In this document: piece by piece, positions 46,889 to 56,148 of the stretch
Numbering within the stretch: position 1 is the stretch's first letter
Layout of the letters: every line of letters begins with the position of its first letter
Source of the DNA: Salibacter halophilus
GTDB lineage: Bacteria; Bacteroidota; Bacteroidia; Flavobacteriales_G; Salibacteraceae
DNA: 64,000 nucleotides
Direction: 5' to 3'
NCBI RefSeq assembly: GCF_008806325.1
Contig: NZ_WACR01000003.1
Coordinates: 248,001-312,000, forward strand
Program-made: the position numbers and the translations under genes
The notes under the pieces: generated by a model
What the model was told of the DNA's origin: nothing
What the model saw: the letters and a program-made list of their open reading frames with translations, nothing else
Database searches by the model: none

Positions 46889-46920
46889 TTTGTATTAAGT
46901 TGGTAAGTGAATTACATTTG
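46889..46920 (+). promoter_or_regulatory. Promoter of the phosphosugar mutase gene
   Basis: -33 TTTG (46889-46892), 20-bp spacer, -7 TACATTTG (46913-46920): a full Bacteroidota consensus, 31 bp upstream of the ATG. Confidence 0.75.
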
Positions 46921-46951
46921 AAAACGAATAAGACAACCTAAATCACGATTG

Positions 46952-48682
46952 ATGCAACAAGAAGCAACGATAGAAGAATCACTCGAACATAAAGCGAAAG
47001 CATGGACATCAGCCTTTTTTGATGAAGAAATAAGAAATGAAGTAGAAGAACTTCTCCAACAAGGTGGAGACGCACTGGCTGATGCGTTTTACAAAGATCT
47101 GGAATTTGGAACAGGCGGAATGCGCGGTATTATGGGAGCCGGCACAAACCGGATCAATAAATATACAATCGGTCAGGCTACTCAGGGATTGAGTACTTAC
47201 CTCACTAGACAATTTGAAGGCGAACAGATAAAAGTGGCAATCGCCCATGATTGCCGACACAACTCAAGGAAGTTCGCAAAACTCGTTGCTGATGTATTCA
47301 GCGCAAATGGCATTGACGTGTACCTGTTTGAGGACTTACGCCCTACTCCTGAACTTTCATTTGCTATTCGTCATTTGGGCTGCCACAGCGGTGTGGTTCT
47401 GACCGCTTCACACAATCCGCCAGAATACAATGGCTACAAAGTTTACTGGAATGATGGCGCTCAACTCGTTCCACCTCACGATAAAAATGTGATCAATCTC
47501 GTTCGCGAGACAGATTTTTCTAATATTCAGTTTGAAGCTGACGAAAAACGCATCCACACGATTGGTGAAGAAATCGATAAAGCCTATTTCAAAGCAATTG
47601 CTGAGCAATCGATGGGAAATGCCGGAAAGAATGATCTCAGCATCGTTTTCACCTCAATCCACGGAGCATCAATAAAATCAGTTCCTCCGGCTCTGAAAGA
47701 AGCTGGTTTTTCAAATATCCATATCGTTGAAGAACAGTCAGAACCGAACGGAGATTTCCCCACAGTAAAATCACCTAATCCAGAAGAGCCGGAAGCCCTC
47801 AAAATGGCGATCGAAAAAGCTGAGGAACTCAATGCAGATGTCATTGTAGGCACTGATCCGGATGGAGACAGAATTGGTGTTGGCGTTCGCGACAGCAATG
47901 GAAAAATGCAACTCCTAAACGGCAACCAGGCAGCTTCTCTCCTTACCTGGTACCTGATTGATCAGTGGAAAAAGGCAGACAAATTGAGTGGCAAAGAGTT
48001 TATTGCTGAAACAATTGTCACCTCTGAACTACCTGCTGTAATTGCCAGAGATTATGGTGTCAACACTTATTACTGCCTGACCGGTTTCAAATGGATTGCA
48101 GATATCATCCGCAAAAAAGAAGGAAAAGAAACATTCATTGGCGGTGGTGAAGAGAGCTACGGCTACATGATTGGCGATTTCGTTCGCGACAAGGATTCTG
48201 CAAGCTCCAGTGTGATTTTTTGTGAACTGGCTGCGCTTGCTAAATCTCAGGGGAAAACAGCATTTGATTTTCTCATCGAGTTGTACATGAAGTACGGATT
48301 CTACCAGGAACACCTGATCAGCATTGTGAAGAAAGGCCGCAACGGTGAAGCTGAAATTACTCAAATGATGAAAAATTTCCGCAATAATACTCCTGTTGAA
48401 ATTGACGGATCAAAAGTTATACAAACCCGCGACTTCGAAACACAAATCGAAACACTGGAAAATGGCGAAACGCAGCCTTTAGACTTCCCTAAATCAAATG
48501 TTTTTCAGTTAATTACTGAAGACGGAACACGCGTAACCGCTCGCCCATCAGGAACTGAACCAAAGATTAAATTCTACTTCAGCGTGAACCAAAAACTCGA
48601 AAATAAAGAGGATTTTACTAGTGTTCAAAGCCAATTGAAAAGCAAAATTGAGAGGATTGTGGAGGAGCTTGGTATTTCATAA
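46952..48682 (+). CDS. Phosphoglucomutase/phosphomannomutase family enzyme
   Basis: 576 residues from ATG at 46952; a TTG one codon upstream is less likely. The phosphoserine loop is LTASHNPPEYNGYKVYW with Ser153. The metal loop is GTDPDGDRIGVGV near 300-312. The sugar-binding loop is GGGEESYGYMIGD near 391, and the phosphate-binding end is RPSGTEPKIKFYF near 531. It interconverts hexose 1- and 6-phosphates via a bisphosphate intermediate. Sequence alone does not fix glucose against mannose or the PgcA-type role, but the length and the early EFGTGGMRGIMG motif fit the phospho-sugar mutase group that includes PgcA. Confidence 0.93.
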   Translation: MQQEATIEESLEHKAKAWTSAFFDEEIRNEVEELLQQGGDALADAFYKDLEFGTGGMRGIMGAGTNRINKYTIGQATQGLSTYLTRQFEGEQIKVAIAHDCRHNSRKFAKLVADVFSANGIDVYLFEDLRPTPELSFAIRHLGCHSGVVLTASHNPPEYNGYKVYWNDGAQLVPPHDKNVINLVRETDFSNIQFEADEKRIHTIGEEIDKAYFKAIAEQSMGNAGKNDLSIVFTSIHGASIKSVPPALKEAGFSNIHIVEEQSEPNGDFPTVKSPNPEEPEALKMAIEKAEELNADVIVGTDPDGDRIGVGVRDSNGKMQLLNGNQAASLLTWYLIDQWKKADKLSGKEFIAETIVTSELPAVIARDYGVNTYYCLTGFKWIADIIRKKEGKETFIGGGEESYGYMIGDFVRDKDSASSSVIFCELAALAKSQGKTAFDFLIELYMKYGFYQEHLISIVKKGRNGEAEITQMMKNFRNNTPVEIDGSKVIQTRDFETQIETLENGETQPLDFPKSNVFQLITEDGTRVTARPSGTEPKIKFYFSVNQKLENKEDFTSVQSQLKSKIERIVEELGIS

Positions 48683-48690
48683 TTGAAAGA

Positions 48691-48722
48691 AATGGGTTCT
48701 GACCATTAAACCAGAACCCATT
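48691..48722 (+). terminator. Hairpin after the mutase gene, containing the window-wide decamer
   Basis: Perfect 11-bp stem AATGGGTTCTG/CAGAACCCATT with a 10-nt loop. The left arm and loop contain GGTTCTGACC (48695-48704), the reverse complement of GGTCAGAACC. Only a weak T-tract follows, so termination is likely but not certain. Confidence 0.65.
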
Positions 48723-48774
48723 ATTCTATTTTCATCCTCCCCTATATCACAAACCAATAACATTTTTTTACATC

Positions 48775-48802
48775 TTGTTTCCTATATAAATCGCTACTTT
48801 TG
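48775..48802 (+). promoter_or_regulatory. Promoter of guaB
   Basis: -33 TTG (48775-48777), 17-bp spacer, -7 TACTTTTG (48795-48802), exact TAnnTTTG. It is 37 bp upstream of the ATG. A rare clear Shine-Dalgarno-like AAAGGAG lies at 48828-48834, 5 bp before ATG 48840, and decides the start. Confidence 0.75.
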
Positions 48803-48839
48803 TGCAATTTTTAACACGTGATATACAAAAGGAGTGCTT

Positions 48840-50315
48840 ATGTCAGTTTCAACCAACAAGATTAAATACGAAGGGTTAACTTACGATGATGTTTTATTAG
48901 TACCTCGCTACTCTGAGGTATTACCACGTGAAGTGGACATCTCGTCAAAATTTTCACGCAACATAACACTCAAAACACCAATCGTTTCAGCAGCAATGGA
49001 TACGGTTACTGAATCGGCACTGGCAATTGCCATTGCCCAGGAAGGTGGAATTGGTGTTCTCCACAAGAACATGAGCATTGAAGCTCAGGCTGCTGAAGTA
49101 CGCAAAGTGAAGCGTAGCGAGAGCGGTATGATACAGGATCCTCTCACAATCAGTGAAGACGGACTTGTGACTGACGCACTCCAAATGATGAAAGAGCATT
49201 CTATTGGTGGTATTCCGGTTGTCAAAAAAAATGAAGACCTCGTTGGTATTGTAACCAATCGCGATCTCCGTTTCGAGAAAAACATGCAACGCCCCATCAC
49301 AGAGGTAATGACAAAGGACAACCTCATTACTATCTCGCAAAACGATGACCTAGAAAAGGCAGAAGACATTCTCCAGGAAAATAAAATCGAAAAGCTTCCG
49401 GTAGTTAATGAAGAAGGAAAACTAACCGGACTCATCACTTTCAAGGATATCATTAAAGCCCGTATAAAACCAAATGCCTGTAAAGATCAATACGGCCGCT
49501 TGCGCGTAGCTGCTGCTGTGGGTATCACAGCCGATATGATGGAGCGCGTCAATGCACTCGTTGATGCAGGTGTTGATGCTGTCATTATCGATACAGCTCA
49601 CGGTCACTCAAGAGGAGTTATTGAAGCACTTAAAACTGTAAAAAGTTCCATTACCGATAAAGTTGATGTAATTGTTGGAAACATCGCAACTGCTGAGGCG
49701 GCTCGTGATCTGGTTGATGCCGGAGCTGATGGAGTTAAAGTCGGAATTGGACCGGGTTCTATTTGCACAACTCGTGTTATTGCCGGAGTCGGTTTTCCTC
49801 AACTCAGCGCCATACTCGAAGTTTCAGGTGAATTAGCCAATACTGACGTTCCATTAATCGCAGATGGCGGCATCCGCTTTACAGGAGATATCGTAAAGGC
49901 ACTAGCAGCCGGAGCGAGCAGTATCATGGCCGGGTCGTTATTTGCCGGAACTGAAGAGTCACCGGGTGAAACGATCATCTACGAAGGAAGAAAATTCAAG
50001 TCGTACCGTGGAATGGGATCAATTGAAGCCATGCAAAAAGGTTCAAAAGATCGTTACTTCCAGGACGCAGAGGACGACATCAAAAAACTCGTTCCCGAAG
50101 GGATTTCAGGCCGTGTACCATTTAAGGGAAGTATCGCAGAGGTTCTCTACCAGCAAATTGGCGGCATAAGAGCCGGAATGGGATACTGCGGAGCTAAAGA
50201 CATTCCTTCACTCCAGGAAGCACAATTCGTTAAAATTACACCTGCGAGTGCTATCGAGGGTCACCCACACGATGTAACCATCACGAGAGAAGCACCTAAT
50301 TATTCAAGAAAATAA
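48840..50315 (+). CDS. guaB: IMP dehydrogenase
   Basis: 491 residues. The start at ATG 48840 is preferred because of the Shine-Dalgarno-like sequence before it. The barrel begins [20 protein letters not shown] and includes the catalytic loop [12 protein letters not shown] with Cys309. Two CBS domains are inserted at about 95-210 ([57 protein letters not shown]). The flap and late motif [11 protein letters not shown] are present. It oxidises IMP to XMP with NAD+, the rate-limiting step to guanine nucleotides. The CBS pair usually gives ATP/GTP control. A foldase gene follows 7 bp later. Confidence 0.98.
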   Translation: MSVSTNKIKYEGLTYDDVLLVPRYSEVLPREVDISSKFSRNITLKTPIVSAAMDTVTESALAIAIAQEGGIGVLHKNMSIEAQAAEVRKVKRSESGMIQDPLTISEDGLVTDALQMMKEHSIGGIPVVKKNEDLVGIVTNRDLRFEKNMQRPITEVMTKDNLITISQNDDLEKAEDILQENKIEKLPVVNEEGKLTGLITFKDIIKARIKPNACKDQYGRLRVAAAVGITADMMERVNALVDAGVDAVIIDTAHGHSRGVIEALKTVKSSITDKVDVIVGNIATAEAARDLVDAGADGVKVGIGPGSICTTRVIAGVGFPQLSAILEVSGELANTDVPLIADGGIRFTGDIVKALAAGASSIMAGSLFAGTEESPGETIIYEGRKFKSYRGMGSIEAMQKGSKDRYFQDAEDDIKKLVPEGISGRVPFKGSIAEVLYQQIGGIRAGMGYCGAKDIPSLQEAQFVKITPASAIEGHPHDVTITREAPNYSRK

Positions 50316-50322
50316 TAAAGCA

Positions 50323-52299
50323 ATGAATAAGATCAAATCAATCCTTTTGGTCGGAGCCGTTATTGCCTCCACTCTAGCAACTGCTCAGGTTAAAAAGAGC
50401 GCTACCATTTTAAAAGTTGAAGATGAAGAAATCACCGTTCAGGAATTTGAACGCATCTACAACAAGAACAATAACAAAACTACAGTTGACAAAAAGACTG
50501 TCAGCGAATACATGGAATTGTTCATCAATTTCAAACTCAAGGTTAGAGAAGCTGAAACGATGGGACTCGACACTTCAGCAGCTTTCCAAAAAGAGTTGGG
50601 TAGCTACATTGGTCAACTGCAAAAACCTTACCTCACAGATCAGGAATACATCGATCATTTAGTGAAAGAAGGTTACGAACGCATGCAAAAAGACGTGAAC
50701 GCAAGTCACATCTTATTCCGCATACCAAAAAACCCAACACCGGAGGACACTTTAAAGGCTTACAAAACTGCCATGAAAGTGTACAATAAAGCAAAAAGCG
50801 GGGTTGATTTTGAAGTGCTCGCAGCCGAACACTCACAAGATCCATCTGCTGAAAAAAATAAAGGAAACCTGGGTTGGTTCTCAGCTTTTAGAATGGTTTA
50901 TCCATTTGAAACGGCAGCATATGAAACGCCTGTTGGTGAGGTATCTAAGCCGGTCAGAACCAGATTTGGCTACCACCTCGTGAAGGTGAACGATAAACGC
51001 GATGCAATCGGTGAAATCAAAGCTGCTCACATCCTTATCAAACATGATGAAGAAGGACAAAACAAAGAAGACGAGGCTAAAAAGAAGATAGACGAAGTTT
51101 ACGAACAGCTCGAAAACGGTGAGAGCTTTGAAAGATTAGCCCGTACTTATTCTGAAGATCGCGGATCTGCTAGAAAAGGTGGCGAACTACCAAAGTTTGG
51201 AGCCGGCAGAATGGTCCCTGAATTTGAAGATGCAGCATTTGGACTCGAAAACGATGGCGATTACAGCAAACCATTTGAAACTGAATACGGCTGGCACATC
51301 GTAAAACGAATCAGCAAAGATGATCTGGGTTCGTTTGAAGAGGAAAGAGACTTTATCCAGCGTCAGGTTGAGCGTGATGGTCGTGGATCTGACAGTAAAG
51401 CATCTCTTGCCAAAAAACTGGCTGATGAATACAATGTAAAGGTTTACCAAAAGAATATTGACGCGATGGTTGATGTCCTCGACTCATCAGTTTTTGTTGG
51501 CGATTGGAGTGCCGATAATGCTGAGGGAATGGACAAAAAAATCATGCAGCTCAACGATAAAGAATACGGAAAAGAAAAAATCACCTGGACTCAGCAGGAT
51601 TTTGCGAAATTCCTCGCTAAAAGACGCCACATTAAGCCAATGGATATGAAAATGGCTGTCAATTCTTTCTTTGAAGATTTCAAGACAGATGAAATTTTGG
51701 CTTATGAAAAGTCTATTCTGACCGAGAAATATCCGGAGTACGAAGCACTTTACAACGAATATCATGATGGCATCCTCCTTTTTGACCTCATGGAAAAGAA
51801 GGTTTGGAAAAAAGCGATCAACGATACTACCGGACTCAAAGCCTTCTACTCTACTCGCAAAAGTGAGTACATGTGGCCAAAGCGTGTAAAAGGAACAATT
51901 TACACTTGCTCTGACAAAGACGAAGCTGGTCAGGTTGTTGATCTATTAAAAGAAAATGCCTCAGACTCGGCTATCGAAGCTAAACTCAACAAAGACAACG
52001 CACTTGCAGTGAAAATTCAGCAAGGAACTTACTCTGCTGATCAACGTCCGGTTCTGACCGATATCAAATGGAAAAAGGGTATTTCAAAAATCGTTGAGCA
52101 CGATGGCAGCTTTGTTATTGTTGAAGTTGAAGAGGTTCTTGAGCCTGCAGAAAAGAAACTCAAAGAAGCTCGTGGAGTTGTCATTACAGATTACCAGGAA
52201 AAACTGGAAAAAGACTGGATTGAAGAACTTCGCAATAAATATGACTTTGAAGTGAATCAGGAAGTTCTTGACAAGCTTGAAAAAGAATACGAGAAGTAA
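50323..52299 (+). CDS. Periplasmic parvulin-type peptidyl-prolyl isomerase with two PpiC domains
   Basis: 658 residues. The signal peptide (about 1-21) ends at ATAQ. A SurA-like N-terminal helical region is followed by two rotamase domains: about 125-225 (ASHILFRIPKN ... GNLGWFSAFRMVYPFETAAY ... GYHLVKV) and about 230-335 (AAHILIKHDEE ... RKGGELPKFGAGRMVPEFEDAAF ... GWHIVKR). The C-terminal ~300 residues resemble a third, degenerate region (MWPKRVKGTIYTC). It probably folds outer-membrane proteins in the periplasm. It is the first of three envelope-folding genes after guaB. Confidence 0.92.
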   Translation: MNKIKSILLVGAVIASTLATAQVKKSATILKVEDEEITVQEFERIYNKNNNKTTVDKKTVSEYMELFINFKLKVREAETMGLDTSAAFQKELGSYIGQLQKPYLTDQEYIDHLVKEGYERMQKDVNASHILFRIPKNPTPEDTLKAYKTAMKVYNKAKSGVDFEVLAAEHSQDPSAEKNKGNLGWFSAFRMVYPFETAAYETPVGEVSKPVRTRFGYHLVKVNDKRDAIGEIKAAHILIKHDEEGQNKEDEAKKKIDEVYEQLENGESFERLARTYSEDRGSARKGGELPKFGAGRMVPEFEDAAFGLENDGDYSKPFETEYGWHIVKRISKDDLGSFEEERDFIQRQVERDGRGSDSKASLAKKLADEYNVKVYQKNIDAMVDVLDSSVFVGDWSADNAEGMDKKIMQLNDKEYGKEKITWTQQDFAKFLAKRRHIKPMDMKMAVNSFFEDFKTDEILAYEKSILTEKYPEYEALYNEYHDGILLFDLMEKKVWKKAINDTTGLKAFYSTRKSEYMWPKRVKGTIYTCSDKDEAGQVVDLLKENASDSAIEAKLNKDNALAVKIQQGTYSADQRPVLTDIKWKKGISKIVEHDGSFVIVEVEEVLEPAEKKLKEARGVVITDYQEKLEKDWIEELRNKYDFEVNQEVLDKLEKEYEK

Positions 52300-52345
52300 T
52301 TGAGTTATCGACAAACTGATCTACATATTATCGCTCGCTCTGTTG

Positions 52346-53155
52346 ATGCAATCGTGTAGTTTTTTCAACTCTGATGAAGAGGAAAGAGAGCCGGTTGCAA
52401 GAGCCTATGACAGGTATTTGTACGCTGATGAGCTGGCTCAGAATATTCCCAACAGCTTATCTGATGAAGACAGCACGATCATGGCTCACAGCCTGATCAA
52501 GAACTGGATCGAAAAGCAAATACTCGTTTACCAGGCTGAGAGCAACTTACCGGGCGAAAAGAAAAATGTAGAAAAGAAGCTTGAGGAGTACCGAAGTGAC
52601 TTGCTCATTTACACTTACCAAAACGAACTCCTCAGTCAAAAGCTCGATACTACGGTTACTGAAGCTGAAATCAAGGCTTATTACCAAAACAACAAGAAGA
52701 ACTTTCAGCTCAAAGACTATATCGTCAAGGTTTACTACGTAAAAGTAGACACCAATGCGCCACGTGTAGATGAACTCAAGTCCAATATTTTAGCTGATGA
52801 TACTGAGTCATTGCGCAAAGTTGAGGACTACTGCTACCAGTTTGCCCACAACTTTTACCTCGATGAAAACAAGTGGCTCTACCTCGATGATATTTTGAAA
52901 GAAATTCCGGTTGAAGATTACAACCGCGAAAAATTCCTTCGCAAGAACAAAATATTTGAACTCGAGCACGGACAATACAAACACATTTTGCGAGTTTTAG
53001 ACTACAGGATGAAAGACAGCACCAGTCCCCTGTCGCTTGAACACGATAAAATAAAAAGCATCATTTTGAATCAGCGAAAAGTCGAATTTGTCAAAAATTT
53101 AAAAAACGATTTATTTGCTGAGGCAGAACGAAAAAATAACTTCGAAATTTACTGA
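52346..53155 (+). CDS. Periplasmic (lipo)protein of the foldase operon, start uncertain
   Basis: 269 residues from the first ATG (52346). Helical and charged, resembling the N-terminal chaperone part of SurA-type proteins, but with no parvulin motif; family not firmly recognised. The annotated N-terminus MQSCSFFNSDEEERE is the end of a lipoprotein signal. The open frame continues upstream to a stop at 52301-52303 and would encode VIDKLIYILSLALLMQSC, a perfect lipobox peptide. However, no ATG, GTG or TTG exists between the stop and codon 52343 (TTG), which would give no signal. Either a non-standard start (ATC at 52307 or GTT at 52304) is used or there is a sequence error. It is preceded by a PPIase gene and overlaps the surA-like gene by 1 bp. 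Confidence 0.8.
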   Translation: MQSCSFFNSDEEEREPVARAYDRYLYADELAQNIPNSLSDEDSTIMAHSLIKNWIEKQILVYQAESNLPGEKKNVEKKLEEYRSDLLIYTYQNELLSQKLDTTVTEAEIKAYYQNNKKNFQLKDYIVKVYYVKVDTNAPRVDELKSNILADDTESLRKVEDYCYQFAHNFYLDENKWLYLDDILKEIPVEDYNREKFLRKNKIFELEHGQYKHILRVLDYRMKDSTSPLSLEHDKIKSIILNQRKVEFVKNLKNDLFAEAERKNNFEIY

Positions 53156-54510
53156 TGAAGAAATTAATAGCACTACTCTTATTTATCGTAACACTTTCGG
53201 TCAGAACCGAAGCACAGCCCGAGCAAAACAAAGTCATCGATGGCGTTATAGCTGTGGTAGCTGACGAAATTATCCTGCGATCAGATTTGGAAAACCGTAT
53301 GACGCAGTACAGGCAAGGCGGTAATCCTGTCAATGAAAACACCAAATGCACGGTAATGGAGGACTTGATGTACAACAAACTCCTTTTGGACCAAGCTAAA
53401 ATCGATTCCATTCAAGTGCAGGAAAGCCAGGTAAACTCTGAGCTATCGAGGCGTATCGATTATTTCGTGCAACAGATTGGATCAGTAGAAAAGCTAGAAG
53501 AATTTTACGGGAAGTCAATCGCTAAGATCAAGGATGAGTTTTACGATCTCATCAAAGATCAAATGACGATTCAGCAAATGCAACAACAACTCTCCTCTGA
53601 TGTGCAGGTAACCCCAAAAGACGTTAGAGAGTTTTACAACAGTATTGATCCTGACAGTCTCCCTTACATCAATGCTCAGGTTGAAGTATCGCATATCGTA
53701 ATCGACCCGGTAATCAACGAGGAAGAAAAAGAATCAACCAAGCAAAAGCTACGCGAGTTGAGACAACGTGTTATGGATGGCGAGGATTTCGGAACCCTTG
53801 CCTACCTCTACTCTGAAGATCAGGGAAGTGCTGAAAAAAACGGTGAACTCGGATTTATGAAACGCGGCATGCTCGTTCCGGAGTTTGCCGCTGCAGCATT
53901 CAGCCTTGATCCGGGTGAAGTATCAGGCATTGTAGAAACAAAATTCGGTTTCCACCTGATTAAAGTAATCGAAAAGAAAGGTCAGCAAGTTAATGCGCGC
54001 CACATCCTGTTAAAACCAAAGGTTTCCGGATCTGACCTTACCCGCGCTAAAGCTAAGCTCGACTCAATCAGAAAAGTCATTATCGAAACCGACTCTATTT
54101 CTTTTGCAGATATGGCTGAAGAAGTGAGCACTGATGAAAAATCGAGCAAAAACGGTGGTAAGATCATCAATGAATCATCCGGCTCTGCTCGCTTTGAAAT
54201 GAACCAAATGAGTGAAGTTGATCCCAACCTCTTTTTCGTACTCGACAAAATGGAACCGGGTGAGATATCAAAGCCTGTTGTTTACAACAAACAAGACGGC
54301 TCAAAAGCTTACAGACTCGTTAGACTCGATACCGTTTACGAACCACACCGCGCAAATCTCAAAGATGATTATCAACGAATTCAAAGTGTCACGAAAGCTC
54401 AAAAGCAAAAAGAGTTGATTGACGAATGGATTCAGGGGAAAATTAAATCTACCTACATCAAAATCAATGAGCAATACAGAGAATGCTCATTTGAACACTC
54501 ATGGCTCTGA
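53155..54510 (+). CDS. SurA-like periplasmic chaperone/peptidyl-prolyl isomerase
   Basis: 451 residues. The signal peptide (1-20) ends at TEA. The SurA N-domain starts VIDGVIAVVADEIILRSDLENRM. The first parvulin domain (about 175-275) has VEVSHIVIDPV and NGELGFMKRGMLVPEFAAAAFSL then GFHLIKVIEKKG. A second PpiC-like domain begins NARHILLKPK near 282. It is expected to escort beta-barrel proteins to the BAM complex. The ATG overlaps the preceding stop codon (TGATG), and a MoxR gene follows 6 bp later, so all are probably one transcript. A GGTCAGAACC decamer lies in the signal-peptide codons (53199). Confidence 0.93.
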   Translation: MKKLIALLLFIVTLSVRTEAQPEQNKVIDGVIAVVADEIILRSDLENRMTQYRQGGNPVNENTKCTVMEDLMYNKLLLDQAKIDSIQVQESQVNSELSRRIDYFVQQIGSVEKLEEFYGKSIAKIKDEFYDLIKDQMTIQQMQQQLSSDVQVTPKDVREFYNSIDPDSLPYINAQVEVSHIVIDPVINEEEKESTKQKLRELRQRVMDGEDFGTLAYLYSEDQGSAEKNGELGFMKRGMLVPEFAAAAFSLDPGEVSGIVETKFGFHLIKVIEKKGQQVNARHILLKPKVSGSDLTRAKAKLDSIRKVIIETDSISFADMAEEVSTDEKSSKNGGKIINESSGSARFEMNQMSEVDPNLFFVLDKMEPGEISKPVVYNKQDGSKAYRLVRLDTVYEPHRANLKDDYQRIQSVTKAQKQKELIDEWIQGKIKSTYIKINEQYRECSFEHSWL

Positions 54511-54516
54511 TACATT

Positions 54517-55494
54517 ATGGAAAATAAATACAAAGACGAAGTTGAAGCTGCAGAAGCATTTGCAGCAAAATATAAAGCACTAAACGAAGAAATTGGCAAA
54601 GTCATCATCGGTCAGCGAGAGGTTGTGAAAGACATCGTGATCTCGATCTTTAGTGGCGGTCATGCTTTGCTCGTTGGTGTTCCCGGGCTCGCAAAAACAC
54701 TTTTGGTCAACACGATTTCAAAATCACTTGGCCTCAAGTTTAGTCGGATCCAGTTTACGCCCGATCTCATGCCAAGTGACATCATCGGATCTGAAATACT
54801 GGACAAAGAGCGAAATTTTAAATTCGTGAAAGGACCGGTTTTCGCCAATGTGGTACTCGCTGATGAGATCAACCGTACTCCGCCTAAAACGCAGGCGGCA
54901 CTCCTGGAGGCGATGCAGGAAAAATCAGTTACTGCGGGTGGTGAAACCCACCGATTAGAAGAACCTTTTTTCGTATTGGCCACTCAAAACCCGATTGAAC
55001 AGGAAGGGACTTATCCCCTGCCTGAGGCTCAGCTCGACCGTTTCATGTTCAACATTTGGGTCGATTATCCTTCTTTCCAGGAAGAAGTTGATGTGGTTAA
55101 AGCCACAACTACCGACAAAAAAGTAGATGTCAATTCTGTGATGGATGCTGAAGAAATCAAGTATTTCCAGCAGCTCGTCCGCAAAGTACCGGTAACCGAT
55201 AATGTCATGGAATATGCTGTAAACCTCACAGCTATGACAAGACCTGAAGGCGATCGCGCTCCGCAACTCGTAAAAGACTATATCAGCTGGGGTGCTGGTC
55301 CGCGTGCTTCACAATACCTGATTTTGGGAGCTAAATGTCACGCTTTGATCAACGGCAAATACGCTCCTGACAATGAAGATGTTCGCGCAGTTGCTACACC
55401 AATATTACGACACAGAATGGTGAAAAACTACAAGGCTGAGGCAGAAGGTTATTCAATCGAGAAGATTATTGAAGAACTCAAGAATCAACGTTAA
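54517..55494 (+). CDS. MoxR-family AAA+ ATPase
   Basis: 325 residues. Walker A VGVPGLAKT near 53-61, Walker B VVLADEINR near 111-119, the MoxR-specific PPKTQAALLEAMQE near 120-133, sensor 1 FFVLATQNPIEQEGTYPLPEAQLDRFMF near 150-177, and the C-terminal lid with RHRMVKNY. MoxR ATPases act as chaperones, usually with DUF58/VWA proteins encoded beside them. The only DUF58 gene here is at 16409. The gene ends the guaB-to-moxR run; the TlpA-like gene converges 2 bp after it. Confidence 0.95.
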   Translation: MENKYKDEVEAAEAFAAKYKALNEEIGKVIIGQREVVKDIVISIFSGGHALLVGVPGLAKTLLVNTISKSLGLKFSRIQFTPDLMPSDIIGSEILDKERNFKFVKGPVFANVVLADEINRTPPKTQAALLEAMQEKSVTAGGETHRLEEPFFVLATQNPIEQEGTYPLPEAQLDRFMFNIWVDYPSFQEEVDVVKATTTDKKVDVNSVMDAEEIKYFQQLVRKVPVTDNVMEYAVNLTAMTRPEGDRAPQLVKDYISWGAGPRASQYLILGAKCHALINGKYAPDNEDVRAVATPILRHRMVKNYKAEAEGYSIEKIIEELKNQR

Positions 55495-55496
55495 AG

Positions 55497-56090
55497 CTAT
55501 TCTTTAGCGAGTTCCTGTAAAAAATCTTTGAAGGAAGAAGTGTTGTACTTGGCCATTCCGCTTTTAGCTGAAACCACTTCTCCTTTTTTGTTCAGTACAT
55601 AAGTTCGTGGAATTGCACTTCCTGTAAACTGCTGTGGTATGTTACTCGCTACTGCAAAAACGGGGAATGAATACGCTTCATCGTGTTTGAAATCGATTGC
55701 TTTTTGAAACTCCTGATCGCGCGAGAGCATCACAAAAACAATATCATCACTTTTCACTTCTTCATACAACTCCTGAATTCCGGGCATTTCAGCTTTGCAT
55801 GGCGGACACCACGTAGCCCAAAAATTCACAAATACCACTTTTCCTCTAAGATCAGCGAGATTTAAAACTTCTCCCCTTTCATTCATCAACTTCATTGAAA
55901 CCGGTCCGCTCGAATCTAATGGTTCCTTGTCAGTATCTGGCTGAATGATTCCCGTTGATAAAATTACGCGCTGTACACCACTTATTAGCGGTTTGTAAAG
56001 GCCGCTGAAATACAGGGAAAGTGCAACTGAAATGAAAACAGCCCAGTTGATTACTTCTTTTTTTGTCTCTTTATTTGAAAAGATTTTCAT
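55497..56090 (-). CDS. TlpA-like membrane-anchored thioredoxin-fold protein
   Basis: 197 residues. A single N-terminal membrane segment (about 15-31) anchors a periplasmic thioredoxin fold. The active site WATWCPPC has Cys95 and Cys98, and the cis-Pro segment is GSAIPRTYVLNKKG. CPPC sites and the GKVVFVNFWATWCPPCKAEMP context are typical of TlpA/ResA proteins that reduce disulfides outside the cytoplasm, for example during cytochrome c maturation. This is consistent with the di-haem peroxidase encoded in the window. Confidence 0.93.
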   Translation of the reverse strand: MKIFSNKETKKEVINWAVFISVALSLYFSGLYKPLISGVQRVILSTGIIQPDTDKEPLDSSGPVSMKLMNERGEVLNLADLRGKVVFVNFWATWCPPCKAEMPGIQELYEEVKSDDIVFVMLSRDQEFQKAIDFKHDEAYSFPVFAVASNIPQQFTGSAIPRTYVLNKKGEVVSAKSGMAKYNTSSFKDFLQELAKE

Positions 56091-56148
56091 TCTGATTTAA
56101 TCGTATTGCAAAGCTCTAAAAAACGAACTCAACAAGCTGTGACAAGCA

